Source of the DNA: Rhodeus uyekii
Lineage: Eukaryota; Chordata; Actinopteri; Cypriniformes; Acheilognathidae
Assembly (NCBI GenBank): GCA_037043235.1
Contig: JAWRVZ010000028.1
Location: forward strand, 4,846,501-4,910,500
Reading direction: 5' to 3'
Length of the DNA stretch: 64,000 bases
The notes below the pieces were generated by a model. That model was not told the origin of the DNA. It did not search any database and saw nothing but the letters and a program-made list of their open reading frames with translations. Positions within the stretch are counted from its first letter, which is position 1. Each line of letters opens with the position of its first letter. The position numbers and the translations under genes were made by a program. Shown in pieces: positions 34,350-45,000 of the stretch.

Positions 34350-34607
34350 GGTTACACTTTAGTTTAGAGACAATTGCACATTATTATGTAACTCTAAACT
34401 ACAACATTTATAGCAATAAATTCCTAATGACTATGGTTATTAATAGTTAGTGAGGTTGTTGTTAAATTTAGATATTGGGTATGATTAGAGAATGCAGAAT
34501 AAGTGCATTATAAGTATTAATAAACAGTTAATATCGTAGTAATATGCATAATAATAAACAACTTCTTAATAGTGAGAATTGGACTGTAAACTAAAGTGTT
34601 ACCAAAA
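34350..34607. mobile_element. MITE with TTGGTTACACTTTAGTTT ends
   Basis: The left end TTGGTTACACTTTAGTTTA and the reverse complement of the right end, TTGGTAACACTTTAGTTTA, are near-identical inverted termini. 258 bp, no coding capacity. Confidence 0.82.
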
Positions 34608-35651
34608 TATTGTATTTACAATATTATATTATTTATAAATGCATTTGCACTAGTTTGCAACATCAACAGCAACAAACAAAATACAAAAAGACAAAATATG
34701 TCTTTATTTCATTTATTTTTTGCATTTTGACTTTGTGGCGAAAAGTGACTTAGTCTTGTTTTTGTAAGATTCACCCAAAAGGAAATGATGAAGAAAGGCA
34801 GCAGTGTTCCACATGAGTGAGTCTGCTCTCTGATTCCAGCTTCCAGCATGAGCCGTAACACATTAGTCTCATCTCATCCTGAATATAAGCTGGTCTGGGG
34901 TCAGTGCATTCACAGACCCGAATTCTCTGGTAATCTAATTCTGAAAACAGGCCGATCTGAAGCCTGATGTCAGAAATTCTCCTGCTGTGCAATGGGAAGG
35001 TGCTTTTGACGATAAGAGGGATTAGAGATGGTGGGAATGGTTTAACAGTCTTCATTCAATACATTAATCTTGGTGAGATTACGTAGAAAATTGAGAGAGG
35101 TTTTACACTTTTCTGATAAATATGAATCCAGTTCATGTTGCAGGCTCAGTATTAAGGTCCAGTCACAATCAGATAGATAAAAAAGATGTTACTTCAGAGA
35201 TTATATATGTAAACAAAGCCAGAAGTCAAGACAGAAGTCAAGAATCCAAGACTTTAAATCACATATGAACCACAGGGTGGCGCTCTAAGATCATGATGAA
35301 CCAGTACAGCTGGGATATGAGCATCAAATTCAGATCTGAAAGCGTTTCAGATGTCGAGAACACAATTCCACAAAGAAATTATAGGTTAATGCAATCTGAT
35401 TTAGTCTCCATCACGAGTTATTCATTCTATCTAGAGACTAAATTACATGTGACAGCAGAGTTGGGAGATGAGAATGGGGAGGAATATGGATTCATTTTCT
35501 TGGATGATATGAAGTGCATAAATCCAGCAGGAGCTCATAACAATAATGTCACGGTTAGATCGGGTCAAGGGTCAGTTTGTTTAACACTCAAGGCCAGCGC
35601 TGCTTCAGTAATGTAAAGTAAGGTCGTAGAATATAAATTTCATTTTACAGT
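34608..35651. other. flank of the gypsy insertion, nothing assigned
   Basis: Open frames at 34771-35055 (minus) and 35293-35616 (plus) show no recognisable domain. AACCACAGGGTGGCGCTCTA near 35268 looks like a MITE or repeat edge. Confidence 0.35.
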
Positions 35652-35656
35652 GTAAC
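35652..35656. repeat. target-site duplication GTAAC (left)
   Basis: Five bases directly before the left LTR, repeated exactly at 40719-40723 after the right LTR. Confidence 0.95.
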
Positions 35657-36084
35657 TGTAACGCAGGGTCGGAGGCAGTAGGATCCATTTGCAGCTCTTT
35701 ATTAAGAATAATCGTAGTCAGACAGGCAGGGGTCAAGCACCAGCAACAGAAGATCAGAGACAAGGCAGAGACGAAAACGATAAGGCAGGCAGAATTCAGG
35801 GCAGGCAGCAAGGGGTCATAAACGATATAAACAGTCCGAGGTAATGCACAAGAATCAGAGTAATCACAGGATAAACGCTCAGAGATGTCAGACAAGGCAG
35901 AACAAAACTTCGCACTGAGGAGATGGGAGAGTGAGAGTTTATAGCTTGTAAGAGTGATTTCAGGTGGAAGGGTAATCAGAGTCCAGCAAGGGTTTATGGG
36001 CAATGGAGTCCTGAGGGTTAGTATTCGGGTGAGGGAGCCCTCTGGTGGTGATCAGAGGGGACCACAGAGACCGTATTTGTGACA
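35657..36084 (-). repeat. 3' LTR (left)
   Basis: 428 bp; in element orientation it starts TGTCACAAATACGG and ends CCTGCGTTACA. Contains TATAAA (35938-35943 on the minus strand), AATAAA (35698-35703, minus) and the last 67 bases of the gag-pol frame. Confidence 0.97.
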
Positions 36085-39000
36085 GAGCCCCCTCCCTGCG
36101 AGCGGCTCCTGAAGCGAGGATGTAGTCGACGCCGGGGTCTACCACGTGGACGAGGGGCTGGTCTCTCAGGGTGAGCTTGGTGAAAGTCATTGAGGAGATT
36201 CGGGTCGAGGATATCCTCCGCATTGACCCATGATCGTTCTTCTGGACCATACCCCTCCCAGTCCACCAAGTATTGTAGCATTCTACCCCGGCGTCTGGAG
36301 TCCAGAAGCTTGTGTACTCGATAAGCCTCCTCGCCCTCGATGATCAGGGGAGGGGGTCTATGGTCACCGGTCTCGTCCTGGTTCTCCCCTCCTCTCGAAC
36401 CACCTGCGGGCTTAAGCAGAGACACATGGAAAGTGGGTGAGATACGGTAGTTAGAAGGAAGGGCCAAACGATAGGACACAGGGGTTATCTGTCTAACAAT
36501 CTGGAAGGGACCCACGTACCTAGGACTGAGCTTTTTGCAGGGGAGATGAAGTCGGAGATCTCGAGTTGATAGCCAGACCCATTGACCCGATTGGTAATCC
36601 GGATGAGGGCGACGACGGCGATCTGCTTGTACCTTCTGACGTCGAACAGCTCTTTGAAGGTGCACATGTGCCTCATCCCACACATTCTCACTCCTCTGGA
36701 GCCAGTCATTAACAGAGGGTAGTTCTGATGGGTCGCCCGACCAGGGAAATAGAGGGGGTTGGTATCCCAGCACACATTGGAATGGAGTTAGTGTAGTAGA
36801 GGGCTTGCGTAGAGAGTTTTGGGCGTACTCAGCCCAGAACAAGAAACGACTCCAATCTGTCTGGTTTTTATGGCAGTATGACCTGAGGTAGCGAGTAAGT
36901 TCTTGGTTGAGACGCTCCACCTGTCCATTGGCTTGGGGGTGGTAACCTGACGTAAGGCTGACGTTGACGTTGAGATGTTGGAAGAAGGCTTTCCATAAGC
37001 GCGAGGTGAACTGTGGACCACGGTCTGAGACTATATCCTCTGGAAGACCGTAAAGCCGGAATACCCAATTGCATAAACATTCCGCTGTCTCCAAGGCTGT
37101 GGGTAATTTGGGTAGAGGAATGAAGCGACAGGCCTTTGAAAACCGATCAACCACGGTCAGTATGGTGGTATTACCTTGAGAGCTGGGAAGATCTGTGATA
37201 AAGTCTATGGCAATGTGTGACCACGGTCGTTGAGGTATGGGAAGGGGCTGGAGTAGACCGGCAGGAACTTGATGAGAGGCTTTGGATGTCTGACAGATGG
37301 TGCAGGCGTGTATGAAGGTGATGACGTCGGTGAGCATGGAAGGCCACCAGAACCTGTTGCAGACAAGTTGGTTGGTCGCTGCGATTCCAGGATGACCTGA
37401 GCTTTGAAATTCATGGACCAGTTGAATTACTCTCTTACGCAAGGTTGTTGGTACATAAATGCGATCTGGAGGACACTCGGGTGGTGTTGGTTCTGAATTC
37501 TGAGCATTTGAGATTTCTGTCATGATGTCCCATTGTATGGGAGCTAGAATGAGTGTCGAAGGGAGAATGGGTTCGTTAGTGGGTGGCAACTGGGAGGATT
37601 CATGTTGACGTGAGAGAGCATCCGCTTTGACATTCTTCGAACCGGGTCGATAGGACACGGTGAACTGAAATCTGGTAAAGAAGAGTGCCCATCTTGCCTG
37701 TCGTGGATTGAGTCTCTTGGCAGATCGCAGATATTCCAGATTCCGATGGTCAGTTAGAACCAGAAATGGTTGTTGACTTCCCTCCAGCCAATGGCGCCAT
37801 TGTTCAAAAGCTGCCTTCATGGCAAGGAGCTCTCGGTCCCCAACATCATAGTTCTGTTCCGCAGCGGTGAGTTTCCTTGAGTAATATGCACACGGAAAGA
37901 GCTTAGGCGGGGTGCCGTGTCTCTGGGATAGCACTGCTCCAATGCCCGTGTTAGAAGCATCCACCTCAACGACAAACTCCTTTCCAGGATCGGGATGATG
38001 CAAGATGGGAGCAGTGGTGAATTGTTCCTTTAAGTTTTGGAAGGCCCGCTCGGCAGCAGCAGACCAGGATAGTCGACCGCCTCCCTTCTTGAGCATGGAA
38101 GTCAGCGGTGATGCAATGGTACTGAAATTCCTGATGAAACGTCTATAGAAGTTTGCAAACCCCAAAAATCTTTGTAATTCCTTGATGGATGATGGTTGAG
38201 GCCAGTGTAGTACTGCCTGTACCTTAGTGTCATCCATGGCGACCCCCTCGGAGCTGATGATGTAACCCAAGAATGAGATGGATGTTTGATGGAACTCACA
38301 TTTTTCTGCCTTAGCATAGAGATGGTGATCGATAAGTCTCTTCAGAATGGTGCGTACGTGGGTGATGTGCTCCTCCCGGGTTGTAGAGTAAACGAGAATG
38401 TCATCTATGTATACGATGACTCCATTGTTGAGCAGATCTCGGAAGATGTCGTTGACAAAAGCTTGAAAGACTGATGGACTGTTAGCCAATCCGAATGGCA
38501 TGACCCTGTATTCGTAGTGCCCGGTAGTGGTGGAGAAGGCCGTCTTCCACTCGTCCCCCTCTCGGATACGGATGAGATTGTAAGCACTTCTTAGGTCCAA
38601 TTTTGTGAAATATTTTGCTGAGCGTAATTGTTCAAGAGCTGAGGGTACTAAAGGCAGAGGGTACCGGAATTTCACTGTGATTTCATTCAGGCCCCGGTAG
38701 TCTATGCAAGGACGTAAGCCGCCATCTTTCTTCTTCACAAAGAAGAATCCTGCGGGAGTAGTACCTGGGAGTAGGTTGATTGCACAATCACTGGAACGAT
38801 GAGGAGGTAATTGAGCAGCCCTGGACTTGCTGAAAGCCTCATGGAGATCTTGGTATTCAGGCGGTATTGAGGTCTTGATGTTAGCAGATGTGTGTGATGA
38901 AGATGGAGTCTGTGATGAAGAAGGAGCGGTTTTCTTGACTGGGGACACAGGGAGGCAGTTTATTTTACATGACTCTGACCAATGCACGATTTGATTCTCT

Positions 39001-40322
39001 TCCCAGGAGATGTGTGGGTTATGCAAGCGAAGCCAGGGCAATCCGAGAATGATGGGATGTTGTGGTGTCTTAATGACAAAGAACTGGGTGGTTTCCGTGT
39101 GTAATGCCCCAATTTGCAAGGACACCTTCCTGGTACTGAAGTGAACCTTGCCGGTCCCTAGGGGGCGCCCGTCGAGCGCTGCCACTGTTAACACAGATTG
39201 ACATGGGATCAGAGGAATCCTGTGTACTTTTACAAACTCTGAATCAATGAAGTTGTCTGCTGCCCCAGAGTCTATCATGGCTTCGGATTCAATACAGTTC
39301 TGGTTGAAAGACAGCATTACAGGAATAACAGTACTGGAGGAAGAAGGACTTGGGACACTCACCGCAGTAGGGTCTTTAGACGTGGGCCGAATTGGGCATG
39401 TTGCTCTCATATGACCTGGTTGGCCACAATACAAACATAATCTTTGTCGAATTCGTCGTTCCCTCTCCTCTGCAGGTAGATGAGTGTATCCGATCTGCAT
39501 GGGCTCAGGCTCAGATGACGTTGAAACTGCGGAAAATGGGGTCCGGGGGTTCCGGTTCGGCCGTCTTGAGCGAATCAGGTTGTCAACCCGAATGGCAAGT
39601 TCAATGAACTGTTCCAAATCCTTCCCATCATCGCGGCAGGCGAGTTCGGACTGTAATTCGGTGTTCAGTCCCTTTCGAAACAGTAGCTTAAGGGTATCCT
39701 CTACCCACACTGTTTGGGCCGCGAGAGTGCGGAAGGAGAGAGCATAGTCAGCGGCGGTTTGACCTCCTTGACGAAGTGCTAATAGTTGTTCTCCAGCATC
39801 CTTTCCGCCCTCGGCATGCTCAAAAATCTCCCGAAACCTCTTCAGGAAGCCACTGAATGTTGCAACCATCGGTTGCCCATCCTTCCAGACCGCGGTTGCC
39901 CATTCCAGAGCTTTACCAGTCAGCAGGGAACAAACAAATGATATACGACTCTCCTCGGTGGGATAAAGGGTAGGCTGTTGAGACACGAATAGAGAGCACT
40001 GTAGCAGAAATCCCTTACACTTCGAGGGGGAGCCGTCATACTTCTCCGGGAAAGCGAGTCGCGGGCTTGCGGTGGACACTACAGGTGTGACACTGGTGGA
40101 AGATGGGGGAACTGGTGAGCTTGCTTCCGCACTAGCTGGCTGCAGACTGCGGACAGCCTTTACCAGTTCTTCCGTGATGGATGTTAGCCGCTCCAGCTGT
40201 TGTTGGTGGGTTGCCAGGACACCCGCTTGAGTCGAGACCTCGGAGGATAACTGATAGATAGCCGCTGGATCGTGGTGTGGCGAAGTTTTCTGTAACGCAG
40301 GGTCGGAGGCAGTAGGATCCAT
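36018..40322 (-). CDS. Gag-Pol polyprotein with chromodomain
   Basis: 1434 codons. The start chosen is the ATG at 40320-40322 (GCAAATGG context), the first in-frame ATG downstream of the predicted transcription start. The frame stays open upstream to 40637, but that lies in U3. From this Met: Gag to about 290; CCHC zinc knuckle at C296, C299, H304, C309; aspartic protease DSGA at D351; reverse transcriptase with YIDD at 638-641; RNase H acidic residues D788, E831, D858, D901; integrase H970, H977, C1007, C1010 and catalytic D1040, D1100, E1136 (D-35-E spacing); LPCKKLSPRYVGPF module near 1260-1273; chromodomain about 1334-1372. The reverse transcriptase N-terminal edge jumps from LLPGTTPAG to FFFVKKKDGG at about 525/526. 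The decayed element at 60.2 kb has roughly 40 more codons there. The start lies in the 5' LTR and the stop in the 3' LTR. Confidence 0.96.
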   Translation of the reverse strand: MDPTASDPALQKTSPHHDPAAIYQLSSEVSTQAGVLATHQQQLERLTSITEELVKAVRSLQPASAEASSPVPPSSTSVTPVVSTASPRLAFPEKYDGSPSKCKGFLLQCSLFVSQQPTLYPTEESRISFVCSLLTGKALEWATAVWKDGQPMVATFSGFLKRFREIFEHAEGGKDAGEQLLALRQGGQTAADYALSFRTLAAQTVWVEDTLKLLFRKGLNTELQSELACRDDGKDLEQFIELAIRVDNLIRSRRPNRNPRTPFSAVSTSSEPEPMQIGYTHLPAEERERRIRQRLCLYCGQPGHMRATCPIRPTSKDPTAVSVPSPSSSSTVIPVMLSFNQNCIESEAMIDSGAADNFIDSEFVKVHRIPLIPCQSVLTVAALDGRPLGTGKVHFSTRKVSLQIGALHTETTQFFVIKTPQHPIILGLPWLRLHNPHISWEENQIVHWSESCKINCLPVSPVKKTAPSSSQTPSSSHTSANIKTSIPPEYQDLHEAFSKSRAAQLPPHRSSDCAINLLPGTTPAGFFFVKKKDGGLRPCIDYRGLNEITVKFRYPLPLVPSALEQLRSAKYFTKLDLRSAYNLIRIREGDEWKTAFSTTTGHYEYRVMPFGLANSPSVFQAFVNDIFRDLLNNGVIVYIDDILVYSTTREEHITHVRTILKRLIDHHLYAKAEKCEFHQTSISFLGYIISSEGVAMDDTKVQAVLHWPQPSSIKELQRFLGFANFYRRFIRNFSTIASPLTSMLKKGGGRLSWSAAAERAFQNLKEQFTTAPILHHPDPGKEFVVEVDASNTGIGAVLSQRHGTPPKLFPCAYYSRKLTAAEQNYDVGDRELLAMKAAFEQWRHWLEGSQQPFLVLTDHRNLEYLRSAKRLNPRQARWALFFTRFQFTVSYRPGSKNVKADALSRQHESSQLPPTNEPILPSTLILAPIQWDIMTEISNAQNSEPTPPECPPDRIYVPTTLRKRVIQLVHEFQSSGHPGIAATNQLVCNRFWWPSMLTDVITFIHACTICQTSKASHQVPAGLLQPLPIPQRPWSHIAIDFITDLPSSQGNTTILTVVDRFSKACRFIPLPKLPTALETAECLCNWVFRLYGLPEDIVSDRGPQFTSRLWKAFFQHLNVNVSLTSGYHPQANGQVERLNQELTRYLRSYCHKNQTDWSRFLFWAEYAQNSLRKPSTTLTPFQCVLGYQPPLFPWSGDPSELPSVNDWLQRSENVWDEAHVHLQRAVRRQKVQADRRRRPHPDYQSGQWVWLSTRDLRLHLPCKKLSPRYVGPFQIVRQITPVSYRLALPSNYRISPTFHVSLLKPAGGSRGGENQDETGDHRPPPLIIEGEEAYRVHKLLDSRRRGRMLQYLVDWEGYGPEERSWVNAEDILDPNLLNDFHQAHPERPAPRPRGRPRRRLHPRFRSRSQGGGSVTNTVSVVPSDHHQRAPSPEY
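36085..36099 (-). promoter_or_regulatory. polypurine tract
   Basis: In element orientation GCAGGGAGGGGGCTC lies immediately before the 3' LTR (TGTCACA), the expected primer site for plus-strand DNA synthesis. Confidence 0.85.
40280..40289 (-). promoter_or_regulatory. primer-binding site, probably self-primed
   Basis: In element orientation AAAACTTCGC starts one base after the 5' LTR. It has no TGG start and so no tRNA 3'-end complementarity. It is the exact reverse complement of GCGAAGTTTT at 40538-40547 in the LTR, which sits at the predicted RNA 5' end. This is the geometry of Tf1-type self-priming. Confidence 0.8.
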
Positions 40323-40718
40323 TTGCAGCTCTTTATTAAGAATAATCGTAGTCAGACAGGCAGGGGTCAAGCACCAGCAACAGAAGATCAGAGACAAGGC
40401 AGAGACGAAAACGATAAGGCAGGCAGAATTCAGGGCAGGCAGCAAGGGGTCATAAACGATATAAACAGTCCGAGGTAATGCACAAGAATCAGAGTAATCA
40501 CAGGATAAACGCTCAGAGATGTCAGACAAGGCAGAACAAAACTTCGCACTGAGGAGATGGGAGAGTGAGAGTTTATAGCTTGTAAGAGTGATTTCAGGTG
40601 GAAGGGTAATCAGAGTCCAGCAAGGGTTTATGGGCAATGGAGTCCTGAGGGTTAGTATTCGGGTGAGGGAGCCCTCTGGTGGTGATCAGAGGGGACCACA
40701 GAGACCGTATTTGTGACA
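40291..40718 (-). repeat. 5' LTR (right)
   Basis: Identical by eye to the left LTR. In element orientation: U3 from 40718 with TATAAA at 40572-40577; predicted start of transcription near 40547, 30 bp below TATA; AATAAA at 40332-40337; then the gag ATG at 40322. The R region would be about 230 nt and U5 very short. Confidence 0.97.
40538..40547 (-). promoter_or_regulatory. predicted RNA 5' end and self-primer
   Basis: GCGAAGTTTT in element orientation lies 30 bp below TATAAA and is exactly complementary to the primer-binding site at 40280-40289. The TATA spacing and the complementarity point independently to the same start site. Confidence 0.72.
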
Positions 40719-40723
40719 GTAAC
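40719..40723. repeat. target-site duplication GTAAC (right)
   Basis: Exact copy of 35652-35656. Confidence 0.95.
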
Positions 40724-42181
40724 TTCTTTTCTTATTCTCATGACAATGAAGGTCTTGATGTGATTTCACTTGACATGTCTTGCTCCTGAACGCTCTGTAA
40801 GAATAATAGACACTCTAGTATGCTATATTTTTGGCTCAGATAAAAAAAAAAATTCTTACTAGACTTTTACTAGACTTACTTAACATTTCAGTATCAGTAT
40901 ATGTTTCTGCTTACAGTATATTCCTGTTTTAAGAATAAAAAAAACAATTAAAAGGTGATGAAAAAGATCTTTAAAATGTTGCATAATTTTTTTTTTTAAA
41001 TAAATGTTGTTCTTTTGCTCTCCATTCATAAAAGAATCCTATCAGTTTCTACAGAAATATGAAGCAGCACAACTGTTTTAAACATTGATAATAAGACATT
41101 TTCTTGAGCAGCAAATCAGCTTATCAGAATGATTTCTGAAGGATCATAAGACCAAAAAAATAAAGATAATTCAAAATTAAGTTAAGTAATTCAAAGTTAA
41201 AGAATATTTTTTATTGTGTACTCATGCATTTTTAATTGCTCTTAACTCGTGATATTTGAGTAAGCTAATCCATACCTTTAACTTAAAGTTATCATGCAAT
41301 CTCAACTTAAATATTTTTAGTAGTGGAGACTGGGTTACCATTAACTAGGTATTTCAGTAAATCCTAAACCCTCTTCACAGACAGTGATAGACAGTGATGA
41401 CGTTGTTTAACAATCAACAGCATCGTAAATCCTGCAAAGCTTTTTATAATTTCATTTTTTTATATGTATGTATATTTATAACACTATTTTATATATAATG
41501 TGTCTGTGGGATTGACAGTCAAATTGACATCTTTCTCTCTTCTGACTGTCGTTATCAATCTCTGTCTATTTTTTCACTCTTTTTGAAAGTTGTAAAAACA
41601 CTATTGTGGAGTTTTCGTTTGCTATTTGAGCAAATAGAAACACACAAACATTTATTTAAGTAGTCTCTCATTCACCATTATGGAGGCTTACCCAACTATG
41701 ACGACTTCCTCTTCTGAGATATGAAAAGCATCTGAAATATGATAAGCGTCTATTGGTAACGTAATACTTTGATAGCATTAGCATAGCAATAATCTGAAGG
41801 GCAAGAGTCAATTATTCCACTTACACTACGGTTACTACACCTCAGAACATTGCTTAGATGCTTTCTTGAGCAGCAAATCAGCTTATCAGAATGATTTCTG
41901 AAGGGTCAGAAGACAAAAAAAACCCCACATCTAATAAACTAATAAAACTGTAAGTATATCTGCTTCAAAAACAACGCTGTTATTACCTCGCTATTGAGAA
42001 ATCTCATGTAGTTTTTAAGTTGTTAAACTATTTTACTGATAAAATCATCACAGCACTCTGCGATAGTGTGTCCGTACTGTATGTGTGTGCGTTTGAGTGA
42101 GATGAAGAGAGAGAGAGAGTTTGCACTTCCCGTAAATTTATTTTACTATATTTATTTGCTTGGTCAGTGTCATTATGAGTA
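40724..42181. other. intergenic/intronic sequence with family A repeat pieces
   Basis: 41000-41170 and 41862-41925 carry family A landmarks (TTTCTTGAGCAGCAAATCAG, ATGATTTCTGAAGG). No exon recognised. Confidence 0.55.
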
Positions 42182-42830
42182 CAGTAATAGCTTGAGATAT
42201 GAGCGCCCCGACATACGAGTATTCCGAGATACGAGCAAGCCTTCGAGCATTTTTGCTTTGAGACACGAGTAAATATCTGAGAAACGAGTAGCTTACAGAC
42301 ACCGACGATAGGTGGTCGAGCACTCAGAGCAGCTCAAGCGCCTCATTTATGATCACTTCAAGATATGATCTCCACAAGAGGCACGAGTTATGTGTGTTCA
42401 ATAATAATAATAAATATGAGGTTCTGAGTCTATCCAATACATGACACGGGAAGAAACACTACACTTCCGTATTGTGTTTGCATAATCTACGTTATCCCTC
42501 CTCCTCCTCCTCCTCCTCCTCCGCCCATGCTGCCATTAGCCGCTACTGTATCATTTATCTCATAATGAACTCATAATTAAAACCACATTTTATTTTATAT
42601 CACAGGAATCCTTATATACTATAATTGTTTGTGTGTGTGTCTCTATAGCAATTAAAAACATGTTTTTTCCATTGTTATTAAGGACTAATAAGGGAGTTTT
42701 TTTAGAGGGCCGGAACAGAGTATTTTTTCCCCCTGTTATTTCTTATGGGAAAAATGATTTGAGATACGAGCAACTCAAGTTACGAGCTCAGTACTGGAAC
42801 GGATTATGCTCGTATCTCAAGGTATTACTG
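42182..42830. mobile_element. pogo/Tigger-like DNA transposon, non-autonomous
   Basis: The left end CAGTAATAGCTTGAGATATG and the reverse complement of the right end, CAGTAATACCTTGAGATACG, are terminal inverted repeats. TA precedes the left end. The interior repeats GATACGAG/ACGAG motifs and includes (CTC)n at 42497-42522. 649 bp, no transposase frame. Tigger-type ends are recognised by pattern only. Confidence 0.82.
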
Positions 42831-44699
42831 AATTGCTTCTTTTTCTTTTTCGTCACGTTGACATGATATGCAACTGAAATGAGGACAAACCTGGAAATAG
42901 TTTAGTATAGTTTGGCAGTGTGTTTACATGAAAATAACCTTAGAACTTCCATAAACTAATCAGATTCAAGCATTAAAATGTCCTGTAGTACAACAGACAT
43001 TTAATATGTATCTGTTCTCAAACCAACCTCACAATGGCAACTGCCCAAAAAACCCAAAATGTCAGAAACTAGCAAAACAGATGATAGCAAAACAGTGAAC
43101 ACCTAAATCTCCCACTTAACAAAGAAAAACGTTATACAGCACTTAAATTTTGCATTTACTCTCACTTTCAAGTGTCATGGCAAAGCATGCTGGGAAAAAG
43201 AAACCCCAACCCAGTTTCAGTTAAGTTTAACTTTGTCTAAATGAAAAGAAACAAGTTCATAAAAGTCATAAAAAAAAGTTACTCATAAAAGTTAATTTGA
43301 TTGAACTAATTTGTTTAATTTATGTTTACTCAACTCAAGTCAATTAATTATTTTGAACATTAGGGTTTGCCCTGAAGACTGAAGAAATGATGCTGAAAAC
43401 ATCTCCAAAATTTTGACTCTGCCTTCACGGTAATATGTCGAATGTAAAAATAAATATATTAAAATCCTACACAACTATCTCTTCGAAGCTTGTTACGCAT
43501 TTATTTCCACGCTAAACGTCGATAATTCAAGATAAACCTGTCCATCCTGAGCGTAAAAGTCTCTATTTGTTCTTCACTTAATCTCAGTGCTGTCTAAGCA
43601 AAACAATTGCAATGTCAAAGAGATCTAATTAGTGATTTCCCTTTCCCAGCCTCCAAATCACTACTCTAACTGCAGGTAAAGACTCCTGGATCAACCTTGG
43701 GATAAGCGTTTTGCTCAAGGCCACTGCAGTGACAGGACAGCAATGGGTTTTGAGTAACTCTAGGTCGCCCCTACTTAAGATTGCACCTGAAACCTGAGGC
43801 AAATCACACATTCCCCTACTTGACTCCTTCCCTCTATTGAGAGCCAGAGGAAGCTGGAGGTTGGACGAATCTCTCATTTGGCATTCTATATTTGCAGTAA
43901 ACTTCCCCGGTCTTGTCTCCCTCTGGCTTCTCCGATATCCTTCCTCCTCCCCATGACTTTTCTCCTTTTAAAATGGAACATCTTTTGTAGTTCCTTCAGG
44001 CTTCAGCAGGAGATCAAAGAGCTTCATGGCAGCAACTGCGGCATAAACATTGTTGATGCAATGCTGATGGTTGAAGGCCACAGCAGTCATGAACTTCATG
44101 CGAACAGATGTACTGTCTTCCCATTTTTTATGATTTGTAGGAGGCAAAAATCTCTCTTAGACCCAAGAATATACGTCCGATTCCTTCTGACGTGCCCGGC
44201 GAATGACCTGATTCCTTCGCAGCACTTAGAGGGTAAAAGTCATTACAGCTAGAGGTCTGATTAAAGACCCGTACTCTCGCGTAACAGACCGTACGAGCGA
44301 TCTGTGTGCGTATGATACGCTTCAGGTTGATGTATAAGTGTGAGTCAGTCTGCACGCCTGGAGATAAAGGTCAGGTGTTGTCACTTCGTGGAAACTAAGA
44401 TGTTGTGTGTTTGAGTGTAAAAAGCAGATCCTTTAAAAGGTCTCACAGGGTTTTGTGTGCTCATCTGCCCGGCTGACATCTCCATTAAACCACTGCATTT
44501 AGGATGTAAGTTCACTTTCTGACCCCTCGTCACATCTTGTGGTCCCCTGTCACGAATGAGTGTGAGGAAGATGATGTGAGGTTTAAGATATGAATGGGGG
44601 AAAAGCATCAAAATTTGACATACACTTATTCGAAAAATATCTCAGCCTATTTCCATTTACCGCTAAAAAGTTTTGTGTTTTGGAAAGAAATTAAACTTG
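42831..44699. other. no gene assigned
   Basis: 43620-44400 is unique-looking and contains longer open frames (43629-43877 minus, 43878-44252 plus) with no domain I recognise. It could be conserved noncoding DNA. Confidence 0.35.
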
Positions 44700-45000
44700 T
44701 ATTCATCAGGACGCATTGAATTAATCAAAAGTGACATTTATTATGTATCAAGATTTAAATAAATCTTTAAAAAAATATTATTTAAAAATGTATAATATTA
44801 AGAAATGTTTCTTGAGCAGCAAATCAGCGTATTAGAATAATTTCTGCAGATTCATGTAACACTGAAGACTGGCGTAATGATGCTGAAATCTCAGCTTTGA
44901 CATCACAGGAATAAATTATTATTATCATTATTATTTAATGTTATTTTAAATTGTGAATGTATTTACAAATTTATTGTTATATAATCTCATAAAGCCATTA
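44700..45000 (+). repeat. family A repeat copy
   Basis: ATTCATCAGGACGCATTGAA, GTTTCTTGAGCAGCAAATCA, CACTGAAGACTGGCGTAATG, ATCACAGGAATAAATTA in family order. Confidence 0.85.

Larger units (their letters stand above)
35657..40718 (-). mobile_element. complete Ty3/gypsy chromovirus-type LTR retrotransposon
   Basis: 5062-bp element with 428-bp LTRs that show no difference by eye, TG...CA ends, a 5-bp target duplication and one long gag-pol frame with a C-terminal chromodomain. In vertebrates this architecture belongs to the Tf1/sushi-like chromoviruses. The element copies itself through RNA and cDNA in the host cell. Identical LTRs mean a very recent insertion, because both are copied from one template. 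An apparent in-frame loss in reverse transcriptase suggests that this copy may have needed another element's enzyme. It stands alone in non-coding DNA. Confidence 0.97.

Noticed and set aside
35293..35616. 107-aa plus-strand frame next to the gypsy element
   Set aside because: No similarity to any family I know. Composition and lack of context do not support a gene.
40323..40637. Upstream extension of the gag-pol frame to an ATG at 40635-40637
   Set aside because: This ATG lies upstream of the TATA box and the predicted RNA start, in U3. The same frame in the other LTR (36003 downward) is just the LTR copy.
43878..44252. 124-aa plus-strand frame
   Set aside because: No recognisable domain, no splice context, and a competing frame of similar quality lies next to it on the minus strand.
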